The notes under the pieces are model-generated. The model was given only the letters and a program-made list of their open reading frames with translations, was not told where the DNA came from and ran no database searches. Shown here piece after piece: positions 6,181-13,800 of a stretch of DNA of 14,819 nucleotides (the stretch's first letter is position 1; every line of letters begins with the position of its first letter). This stretch comes from Baffinella frigidus. Lineage: Eukaryota; Cryptophyceae; Cryptomonadales; Baffinellaceae. The position numbers were made by a program, and so were the translations under genes. The stretch covers positions 99,311 through 114,129 of the forward strand of contig MU647152.1 of NCBI GenBank assembly GCA_026770585.1, written 5' to 3'.

Positions 6181-6330
6181 ATCCGGGGACATGTTTAATT
6201 TAAAAGAAAAAGCATCCCTATTTGTTCATAGGAGTTGGACGAAGGTTAATTAGGGCCCTAAGTAAATTTAAATGGGGCCAGAACCCGGTTTGATAGGCCG
6301 TTTTCTTTTAAATTAAACATGTTCCCGGAT
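6181..6330. mobile_element. 150-bp foldback element with 30-bp inverted ends
   Basis: 6181-6210 and 6301-6330 are inverted repeats matching at 29 of 30 positions (ATCCGGGRACATGTTTAATT and on). They are AT-rich against a GC-rich setting. CTGGCT occurs just outside both ends (6173 and 6335) and may be a target duplication, although 2 to 4 bases separate it from the arms. No coding capacity. Probably a MITE of unknown superfamily. Confidence 0.75.
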
Positions 6331-6399
6331 GAGGCTGGCTCACCTTGGAGGCAGGCGTGGATAAGGTGTTCGAGGGGTGCGGACGGGCCCTCCTCACGA

Positions 6400-6586
6400 T
6401 CGAGAAGCCAGTGCCCCCCCCCCGCATCTCCGCGATTCCGCAGCACAGCTGCCAGAGATAGCCAAAAGGAGGAGTCACAAATGTTGTGATTGGTCGCAGT
6501 CGATTGGGTCTCAACAGTTGGGCGAGACCGTTCTCTGCGAAGCCAGTGCCCCCCCCCCCCGAGATCCCGCACGCACCGCTGCCAGC
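6400..6586. repeat. Pair of diverged direct repeats with poly-C tracts
   Basis: GAAGCCAGTGCCCCCCCCC near 6401 and 6538 is followed in both by C-rich sequence and then GCTGCCAG. The copies are about 137 bases apart. No gene is supported between 6340 and 6670. Confidence 0.6.
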
Positions 6587-6673
6587 CGCAAGGTTCCAGA
6601 ACTTGCACTTGAACTCAAAATTCAAGACATGCTCCAGCTCAGCCCTGCCATCGCCCGCACGCCCTCCGAAGTG

Positions 6674-7020
6674 GATCAGATCGAGTCTGGAGGTTAAGCC
6701 ATTTTTTTGGACAGCCGGTCGTTTTCGCCAGGCCCTTTGAAGGAAATGACTCATGTCACAGTCTCGATTTGGGTCACTTCCAGGGATGTGGTGTGTAAAG
6801 CAACTCGTCCCGAGGCGGGTCGCCGCGGTTCTTTTTTGAAATAAATCAATCAACTTTCTATTTGCGAGATCCAACCTTCACCATGTTCTCGGATGTGGCG
6901 CAGTTCACGAGCCTCTCGGGCTCGTACATGTACCGCCCGTGGATGAGGTCCCGGAACAAGGGCTACATCACCTACCAGCGCAAGATGTTCTTTGACCACT
7001 CCTTCTCGTGCGACGACCAG
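6674..7020 (+). repeat. Segmental duplication, copy 1 (partner 8597-8943)
   Basis: Colinear with 8597-8943 at a constant offset of 1923. From 6718 to 7020 only four of 303 bases differ. From 6674 to about 6696 similarity is clearly lower, and upstream of that it fades. Identity thus changes abruptly at about 6718, and the match ends abruptly at 7020 in foldback-repeat DNA. Confidence 0.95.
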
Positions 7021-7023
7021 TAG
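6883..7023 (+). pseudogene. Truncated copy of the 83-residue protein gene
   Basis: The ATG and the first 46 codons match the intact gene at 8806. The sequence then breaks at codon 47, where repeat-derived TAG follows directly. The three coding differences from the intact copy all change residues (R/Q, F/S and C/Y), as expected under relaxed constraint, whereas only one difference occurs in 165 bases of 5' flank. The 5' region (AATAAATCAATCAACTTTCT and on) is fully kept, so it could still be transcribed. Confidence 0.8.
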
Positions 7024-7153
7024 GGTCAATTGGTAGGACTTGCCCAGAACCAACTTCGTGCGAACTTCCAGCTCCAAAATATTTTCAAGGTCGAAAAACT
7101 TCACCGATTCGAAATTATGTGTACAAATCTAACTTGGAAGTTCGCACGAATTC
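7021..7153. mobile_element. Foldback repeat at the truncation breakpoint
   Basis: Inverted arms at 7054-7071 and 7134-7151 (TTCGTGCGAACTTCCA). The left flank GGTAGGACTTGCCCAG resembles the arm of the larger foldback at 7402, so both belong to one family. It starts exactly where the truncated gene copy ends, implicating it in the break. Confidence 0.6.
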
Positions 7154-7335
7154 TTCCGCGGCTGACTTTACAAGTAATTATACTGCGGCCAAACGTTGTC
7201 TGATTGAAACGATTGACTTTCGATTGCGGGTTTTCCGTTTTGTGGGGATTTGTACGGGAAGTCGCCCGAAATCGGGCAGCCTGCGGCGCAAACAACCAGA
7301 TAAAAACACTTGGCACATCACTCGCGAAGAAAATG

Positions 7336-7384
7336 TTTCTAGCCGACTTGGAGCGGGACAGAACCGCTCCAAGTCGGCTAGAAA
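7336..7384. repeat. Perfect 21-bp hairpin with 7-base loop
   Basis: Arms 7336-7356 (TTTCTAGCCGACTTGGAGCG plus G) and 7364-7384 are exact reverse complements around GACAGAA. It lies between two foldback elements. It could form a stable RNA stem, but no flanking gene suggests a role. Confidence 0.95.
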
Positions 7385-7401
7385 GTTCGCTTTGGCCACG
7401 T

Positions 7402-7593
7402 CCTAGAGCCAATCTAGTAGGACTTGGCCAGGGACTTGGCCAGGGCGAACTGCCAAATTGCGAACTTCCAAGTTGCATTTGTAACAGGTGATTTCGAACC
7501 AGTGCACTTTTTCGCCTTTGAAACCTTTTGGAAGTTGGAATCTTTGTAAGTTGGAAGTTCGCCGTGGCCGAGTCCTACCAGATTGGCTCTAGG
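7402..7593. mobile_element. 192-bp foldback element
   Basis: Ends CCTAGAGCCAATCTRGTAGG are inverted at 7402 and 7593, and the arms continue inward through GGCGAACT and TTGGAAGTTCGCC. The left arm contains an extra tandem GACTTGGCCAGG unit. A partial third arm (ACCAGATTGGCTCT) follows at about 7602-7615. Non-autonomous, class unknown. Confidence 0.75.
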
Positions 7594-7622
7594 AGGCTTG
7601 TACCAGATTGGCTCTGCTTCAA

Positions 7623-7753
7623 GGACTGCAGTTCTGATGAATCATTGAAACATACATTGCGTTCAACTTCAAGTTCTGACCCAATTGAAACATTACATAA
7701 ATTGCGTTCAAGTTCTATACAACGTTTCAATGTTTCATCAAAAGTGCAGTTTC
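7623..7753. mobile_element. About 130-bp foldback element
   Basis: 7636-7651 (GATGAATCATTGAAAC) and 7724-7739 are inverted repeats with one mismatch. Similarity extends outward to CTGCA on both sides. AT-rich interior with GCGTTCAA repeats. Confidence 0.6.
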
Positions 7754-7955
7754 CTGCTGGTGCAACAGTGCCGCGTTTCGGCTTGTTTGGCACAGAATAG
7801 GTCATAACCTGCACTTCAACCCAAGGGTTCAGAACCGCGCGATCCGGGAGGGGTCTGGACTGAAGAGGACTCCCATGGAACCACAGAAACTATTTCAATA
7901 TTTCACCAAAACAAAAACTGCAGTTTCCTGCTGGTGCAAGAGTGCCGCGTTTCGG
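7725..7955. repeat. Direct repeat pair ending GCCGCGTTTCGG
   Basis: 7725-7781 and 7893-7955 share TTTCAAT, TTTCA, then TGCAGTTTCCTGCTGGTGCA and AGTGCCGCGTTTCGG, about 170 bases apart. No gene supported between 7600 and 8040. Confidence 0.8.
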
Positions 7956-8043
7956 AGTTCCGGGAGGAGGGTCGCGCGGCACCTGCTTCCTTGTCTGCCG
8001 CCTCGCACGCCTCCGCACCAACCTGTCCCCGCCAACAAGGCCT

Positions 8044-8580
8044 TTACGATCCCAGCCCGGAGTGTGGTGGGGTTTTGAGCACTCTAGAATCCGATGCTAG
8101 AGGCAGAACGGAGACACATGCCGCGATGTGTGCGTGAAGGTGGCTTCCCGACCAAACCCGAATCATGTTGACTCGCTGGCCCTGACCCCCCCCCTCCTCA
8201 ACGCAGAGCGAGTGCTGCAGACAGACGCAAACAATCGGGGGACTCGGCACCGCTCCGTCGAACACCCGCACCGCGCCTGCCTCCACCCCCGTCCCACCTG
8301 CTTCACCGGCAAGCAGTTTCGATGCCAGTGCGGGACCCGTCGCTGACCCGGTCGCCTGCAGCCCCCGGCTGCCCCGCAGTCCCCCGTCCCCGTGCGGAAC
8401 ACAGATGAAGACGCGTCCTCCAGCTCGTCCTACGCGGCAGTTCCACAGGCGGGGGTGCTGCCCTCCCAGCAGGGGCGGTGGGCCGGTAAATGACATTGAA
8501 CCGGGCAGAAAGAGGAGGCATGCGAGCACGCCACCGGCGGGGGACAGCAGGCTGCGGCGCATCAGATCGCCCCCCCGCAT
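8044..8580 (-). CDS. Possible gene start with signal/plastid-leader-like N-terminus, product unknown
   Basis: A minus-strand frame from ATG 8580 (or ATG 8562) encodes MRRSLLSPAGGVLACLLFLP, then GSMSFTGPPPLL. That is a basic start, a hydrophobic core, a small-residue cleavage context and Phe at the expected +1 position, followed by Pro/Arg-rich sequence nearly free of acidic residues. Phe directly after a signal peptide is typical of plastid preproteins in algae with red-derived secondary plastids. The rest, to a stop at 8044, is Gly/Ala-rich without a recognisable domain, so it may be exon 1 followed by an intron. It would diverge from the gene at 8806. The GC-rich region makes chance ORFs likely. 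Confidence 0.3.
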   Translation of the reverse strand: MRGGDLMRRSLLSPAGGVLACLLFLPGSMSFTGPPPLLGGQHPRLWNCRVGRAGGRVFICVPHGDGGLRGSRGLQATGSATGPALASKLLAGEAGGTGVEAGAVRVFDGAVPSPPIVCVCLQHSLCVEEGGGQGQRVNMIRVWSGSHLHAHIAACVSVLPLASDSRVLKTPPHSGLGS

Positions 8581-8596
8581 TTTTCGCGGTCTCAGG

Positions 8597-8943
8597 GATC
8601 AAATCGACTCTTGAGGTTGCGTTAAATTCCCATGCAGAGAGTCGTTTTCGCCAGGCCCTTTGAAGGAAATGACTCATGTCACAGTCTCGATTTGGGTCAC
8701 TTCGAGGGATGTGGTGTGTAAAGCAACTCGTCCCGAGGCGGGTCGCCGCGGTTCTTTTTTGAAATAAATCAATCAACTTTCTATTTGCGAGATCCAACCT
8801 TCACCATGTTCTCGGATGTGGCGCAGTTCACGAGCCTCTCGGGCTCGTACATGTACCGCCCGTGGATGAGGTCCCAGAACAAGGGCTACATCACCTACCA
8901 GCGCAAGATGTTCTCTGACCACTCCTTCTCGTACGACGACCAG
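8597..8943 (+). repeat. Segmental duplication, copy 2 (partner 6674-7020)
   Basis: The more complete partner. Beyond 8943 the gene continues, whereas copy 1 switches to foldback-repeat DNA. Confidence 0.95.
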
Positions 8944-9057
8944 TACTTCAAGGACCCCGCCGCGCAGCGCCACCAGCTCATCCAGTCGTCGGCCTACGGC
9001 TGGTCGAAGCACGCGCTCCTCGACATCATCAACTCCTCGCACACCGCCTCCTCGTAA
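8806..9057 (+). CDS. Intact 83-residue protein, function unknown
   Basis: ATG at 8806 (context TTCACCATG), stop TAA at 9055. Almost every codon ends in G or C, a much stronger bias than in neighbouring frames, so I consider it truly coding. The protein begins MFSDVAQFTSLSGSYMYRPW and contains NKGYITYQRKMF, DHSFSYDDQYF and YGWSKHALLDIINSS. It is rich in Tyr, Ser, Gln and aromatic residues, with no signal peptide, membrane span or known motif that I recognise. The frame is open 21 bases upstream of the ATG, after ATTTGCGAG, so it could also be the last exon of a longer gene. The 5' flank (AT-rich AATAAATCAATCAACTTTCT) is conserved in the truncated copy at 6883. Confidence 0.75.
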   Translation: MFSDVAQFTSLSGSYMYRPWMRSQNKGYITYQRKMFSDHSFSYDDQYFKDPAAQRHQLIQSSAYGWSKHALLDIINSSHTASS

Positions 9058-9800
9058 AGAGCATGCTCGGCGTGGGAGAACACCGGCGCCTGGAGCCGTC
9101 GCAGCTTGGGCCTCGGAGGCTGCAACGGTTGTGCAGGCGAAGGAGCAGGGGAGCAGCGCTTGGCCGCGCGGGGGGCTCAGGAGCGGCGCTCCCGGAGCTG
9201 CGCAGGCCGCGTGATTCGACCCCTTGATTCTTGTTCTGTGTTCCCACCGGTCGGTGTTTCCCCGCCCCTGTGGCAGGGGTTGGTTGATACCTGGCCTATT
9301 CTTCAAAATGTGCCACTCCCGCCTTGTACGATACACGGTTGTGGTGAACCCAATGAACTCATCTCCGGAGTTCCTCGGCCCGTCTCGCGTCTCCTCTCCA
9401 CCCCCCACCTCTTCCCTGTCGTCCAGCACCCACGCGCTCCTCGCCTCACCTGTCGCTCGAGGACTTGCGCCAGTTGGTGTGGCCCTTGGACGACCGCTCT
9501 GGAGCCCACCCCCCTCACCGAGCTGCTGGCAGGCGCGTGTGCTGTGAAGCATGTGCGCCGCTGAGATACGCGGTTGGAGCAGTCGACCCGCACGCTTATG
9601 GGCAGGGTAGGGTGTTGCGAGGGAGTGCTGCAGCCGGCGCGTGGTGGGCGCTCCGCTCACTCAAGCTCCCCGAGTCGAGCAGCTTTCTGGGCGGGGCTGG
9701 TCGCACGTAGTGCCCCTCACGCGTCAGTGAGGGACAGCGCGAGGAGCAGATGGAGATTGTGTCTGGACACGAGTTGCTCCCATTGTCGCACCTGCTTGTA
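9058..9800. other. GC-rich stretch without a supported gene
   Basis: Both strands have long overlapping open frames, the longest a minus-strand frame from 9660 into the antisense of the gene at 8806. None has codon bias, a domain or conservation that I can point to. The start probably holds the 3' untranslated region of the 83-residue gene. Confidence 0.5.
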
Positions 9801-9805
9801 CAGTG

Positions 9806-9860
9806 CATAGGGGTACCTCGCTCAGGAGCCGCACCCCCCTCTAGGATCACCGGAGGGCAA
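9806..9860. mobile_element. Left-end fragment of the TA-flanked palindromic element
   Basis: CATAGGGGTACCTCGCTCAG then CACCCCCCTCTAGGATCACC corresponds to the left third of the elements at 10215 and 10693. No matching right end is present. A different inverted repeat begins at 9863. Confidence 0.65.
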
Positions 9861-9862
9861 TA

Positions 9863-9971
9863 GGTATCTCTTAAGTGGCCAGTAGGCTCATACGCCCTAC
9901 CGTAGCGCCCTAGGACCTGCCTAGGACCTCTTGGCGGTCAAATTTGACTGCCTGGCCACTGAAGGGATAGG
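9863..9971. mobile_element. About 109-bp inverted-repeat element next to the fragment
   Basis: Arms 9863-9882 and 9952-9971 match at 16 of 20 positions (core AGTGGCCAG). It contains a duplicated CCTAGGACCT and the palindrome GTCAAATTTGAC. It may have inserted into and truncated the element beginning at 9806. Confidence 0.5.
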
Positions 9972-10214
9972 ACTACTTAGAGTGATAGGGTGGCGCGCTT
10001 GTGGACGAGGCACCCGTGTACATACAGCACGTGCGCGCCTCGCAACACACGCTCACACTCATTCCAGAGATTGCTTTCGGCCACATGCGAGTCCCGCGAG
10101 CCTGTTCTGGAAAAGTAGATGCACATGCGCCTCTCACGGGGTTCAGCGGCGGACAGGGGTCCTGCACGGGGAAGCCTAAATGGTAGCCTTTTCTTCAAGA
10201 GCTACATGTACTTA

Positions 10215-10331
10215 CAGGGGTACCTCGCTCATAAGAAAACGCAACCCCCCTAGGACCACCATAGGGCCCTACGCATAGGCCTACTGTAGGGCCCTAGGGT
10301 GGGGCGGTTTCTTATGAGCGAGGTACCCCTG
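10215..10331. mobile_element. 117-bp palindromic MITE with TA duplication
   Basis: Ends CAGGGGTACCTCGCTCATAA and its complement form 24-bp perfect inverted repeats (26 bp including the flanking TA). The interior TAGGGCCCTA...TAGGCCTA is also nearly self-complementary, so the whole element folds on itself. TA flanks both ends. A TA duplication is typical of Tc1/mariner-type elements; this is inference, as no transposase is present. Confidence 0.9.
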
Positions 10332-10692
10332 TACTCCTCTACAGTACGAGAGGGCTTGTGTAATCCTCTGCGAGGGCAGAAGCGGCACCAGGCCGAGGGC
10401 CACCCTCGTGCGGATTCTCGTGCTGCAACACATGTATTTATGAGTCCCAACTGCAGATTGGCTGCGCATTCTCCACGATTCAGGCCTACGTCGCGGCCGC
10501 TTTCAACACGGCCGGAGCTCTGATTCCAACTCCCGATGTGCCCCCCCCCCCCGTCGCGGACCCACACACGCATCCAGCGGGAAACTCCTGCGAGAACGCC
10601 GTATATACAGTGGATCCACCGGCACGAGGCGGGCTCGTCCTGGCCTCGGTCCGTGAGTGCTCACATCTCTGTTGGCCGCCGTGCTAGTAGTA

Positions 10693-10810
10693 CAGGGGTA
10701 CCTCGCTCATAAGAAACCGTCCCCCCCCCTAGGACCACCATAGGGCCCTAGGCATAGGCCTACTGCAGGGCCCTAGGAGGAGGCGGTTTTTCATGAGCGA
10801 GGTACCCCTG
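10693..10810. mobile_element. 118-bp palindromic MITE with TA duplication, copy just beyond the PEBP stop codon
   Basis: Same family as 10215-10331, TA on both sides (10691-10692, 10811-10812). It starts 37 bases past the stop codon of the minus-strand PEBP gene (10848), so it probably supplies part of that gene's 3' untranslated or terminator region. Confidence 0.9.
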
Positions 10811-10847
10811 TAACGCAGCTCTCGCCCTCAGGTGGCAGCGAGAGGCC

Positions 10848-13800
10848 TCAGTTGGCGGCACAGTGGTAGTACTGCATCGCGACGGGCACCAACCCCCTGC
10901 CGCACGCCTTGTCAGCCAAAATGATAGCACGCCTCAGTGGGGGTGCAAACTGGCGGCCGTGCTGCAAGTGATCAAGGTCTCTCCTCTCGACGGGCACCAA
11001 CCCCCTGCCGCACGGCGTGTCATGTCAGCCTTTCACCAAGGGAGAAACGTACGTTAACAGGGGTACTTCGATCATACGCAACGCCCGCCCCCCTAGGATC
11101 ATCGTAGGGCCCTAGTCATAGGCCTACTGCAGGTTCCTATGGGGGCGCAGTTTGTTATCATCGAGGTACACCTGTACTACGGACGCCCTGCCGCACGGAA
11201 GAGAGAGAGACAAGGCATGGTCAACAATCGGATCAGATCCGGCTCAAGCCCGTTGGAGAGGTGGTGGTGTCAAAGTGAGCGCCACAGAGAGACACGGCAT
11301 GGTCAGCACTTGCGTCCGCTCCGGCGCATCGCTCTCTGCCTTTCCCGGAGAGGGGGGCGGGTGCTCAGAGACAGCCTCAGTGGGAGTGCATACATGGTGC
11401 CACGCCGTGTTGGTAGTAAACAAGTCGGTTCTTTCTCCCAGGACACATGCCAACACTCGGCGATTTCAATGGGGTTTCCGACTAAACAGACATCGCCCTG
11501 GTACAAAACCTGCGCGGATCTGTCAACTATCGCGGGGCTCTCTCCACACAGCGGGCTAAGAAAGTTTTTTTGGTCGGTTTCTGACAAAGAATTGGTCAGG
11601 ATATCCGTAGGATGACCCTATATCCCTACGGTAGGGTCTTGTGGAGTATCCACTTATCGGCGATTCACGAAATCACTTGGAAGTCCGCGGTGTGGGTAAC
11701 CTGTTGGCTTGGAGAAACTCGGGGAAGTTCCAGCGCCTCCTCTCGCGCGAGGGCACCGCCACCTGCCGGTGTTGGAGCCATTCGTCATTTTTGGAGCCAT
11801 TTTCTTCCGAGGAGAGACCTTTCCGCTGTCGAGCGAAACAAGCACACGAATAAAAGTCGAAACACGCACATGAATAAAAGTATGCACCCCCGCCGAGGCT
11901 GTGTCCGAGCAACACCTAGAGAGAGGTCGTGTGCACTGCACTCTACACTAGGAAATGCAATACAGGCTGGGTAGCTGTGGATCGGGGGATCGCATCGTGT
12001 ATTGAACTCATGGCACGACCGTGGGTAGCAGCAGAGGTGCAAGGCTCCACACGGTGGACTACGGGGTCCCCAAGACCCCTAGAATCCGGGGGTCTAAGAC
12101 CCTTGGAATCCGGGGGGTAGGTCACTGAGTCTGTAACAGAAAATCTGTCAACTTGCCCCTGAATCAAGGTTTGAATGTTTACACTGTAATCCACCGTGTG
12201 GGGTGGGACCTCGGCGTCGGGGTCGGACTGTTGGAAGAGGATGAAGATGTAGCGGTGCGTCCCTGCCGGTGATGCAAGATATGACACCTCTCTTCATAAT
12301 AAAAAAGGGGATGGAGAAAAAGTGCGTTAATTGCGGATGTGACCAGACAGCCTCCCTGATACCAACACGGCCCACGCGAAATCCCTCCCACGGAGGCTAG
12401 GCGTCTACACCAGCTTGTGGGCGAGAGGTGATACAGGCAGTGACCCTCAACGGCGCGTCCCCAACCACAAACAATGCTACTCCTGATTGCCCAGGTCGTC
12501 ACGAAAGGAAACACTTGGTGGCCATGTTGGTTTCGATGCAGCGGGGAGGGGGGGGGGGGGGGGGGGGATACCCGCGGGTGGCGCCGGTCCCATGTACTCC
12601 ACCATCGTCACGCCTGTAGAGGTAAGGGTTTAGGGTTTGGGGAGGCAGAGCCCCAGCGGTGAGTCACCCCACTGCCTCGAGTTTCTAGAAAGGCTGACAG
12701 GACAGTCCCATCGACTCCAAAAGACCACTCGGTCCTTCTGGGACACGCAGTCTGACCTGATATATAGAGCAGGTTTGGTACCAGGGCGCTACCAACTCAG
12801 GCACACGTGGGACCAGGCATACCTCTGACGAGTAAAGAGATGCACGGGGGAGTCAGTATCTGGTACCAAACGTGCGATTGAAAAAGTTAACAATTGCTCT
12901 TCCGACCGAAAATTTGTACCACACCACGTCTGCAAGCGGGGTGCAAAATGCGTTTTGGACTGACGCCTTCACACACAACACTGGTGGTCTTGTTTGAAGG
13001 TACCTTTCTCCGGGCGGGTGTTGTCGGCTCCGGTGACACGCCAGTCGAGGCAAGCGTGGTATCAGAAAACCCTCCGATGAGTCACGAGTCGCACGGGGGA
13101 GTCAGTGAGGAGTGTGGTGCTGCGAGCTGATCACGTTCCCAAAGGCTCCGAGGGTAGTGAAGGAGAAGAAGAGAGGTGGGGGTGCACCTTCCCCCGGGGC
13201 GGGTCTCAGAGTCGGTGACGAGCCAGTGGAGCCACGGTGGTGAGTCAAGAGTCGCACGGGGGAGTCAGTGAGGAGTGTGGTCCTGCATCTAAACCCCAAA
13301 CGATGAACAATAAACCCGAAGCAGTACCTTTCTCCGGGCGGGTCTGAGCTTCGGTGACGATCCAGTGGAGCCAGGGCCCCAACAACCCTGGCCCGCGTCC
13401 GTCCCCTGCACACAGTTCGAGCTTTACACACTCAGAATCACACACAGAGAATCACGGACACTGAAAGCAGAGAGCGTCCCTGGCCCGCGCCCGTCCCCTG
13501 CCCCCAGTGTGCACACACAAAACCACTTAGTGAACCACCATGGCTGAAAAACAACCTGTAGGCCAGGACTACAGAAACCCCTAAGGGTGGACGCCCAAAC
13601 TCAGACATCAACCTAATTCCGGCAAGCCAGTGGAGGCATGGCCCCAGCGTCCTTAGCCCCCGCCCGTCTCCTGTCCCGCGTGTTAGGGGTTTGGGGTTGA
13701 GGGGGAAGGGGTGCTGGAGCGGTTTGCGGGACTGCACGAAACCTTGTGTGACTCAAATTCTCTGTGTGAAAACTCTCGAGCAAGAGTTTTGCACACTTTC

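Larger units (their letters stand above)
12842..13269. repeat. Repeat GCACGGGGGAGTCAGT, three copies
   Basis: Exact copies at 12842-12857, 13091-13106 and 13254-13269. The last two extend through GAGGAGTGTGGT. They accompany the extra copies of the HW exon and form part of a long-unit tandem duplication. Confidence 0.85.

Noticed and set aside
6308-6874. 188-residue minus-strand frame whose start is shared with 8303-8797
   Set aside because: Conservation between the two is explained by the DNA duplication. The frame starts at a TTG and is antisense to the 5' region of the 83-residue gene.
8773-9660. 295-residue minus-strand open frame, the longest in the window
   Set aside because: Its C-terminal third is simply the antisense of the strongly codon-biased 83-residue gene. 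The rest is low-complexity Arg/Gly/Ala sequence in GC-rich DNA, with competing plus-strand frames and no domain.
10250-10573. Minus-strand frame containing YRGTSLIRN
   Set aside because: Its C-terminal part is the translation of the palindromic mini-element. It is not a gene.
11303-11587. Minus-strand frame with a CLVGNPIEIAECW segment, considered as a PEBP terminal exon
   Set aside because: The phase does not fit exon 11762-11701 (an in-frame TAG follows the nearest acceptor), whereas 10896-10848 fits in phase and motif.
12179-12514. 111-residue minus-strand frame between PEBP exons
   Set aside because: It crosses the intron between 12572 and 12262 and overlaps the THRY exon in the wrong frame.
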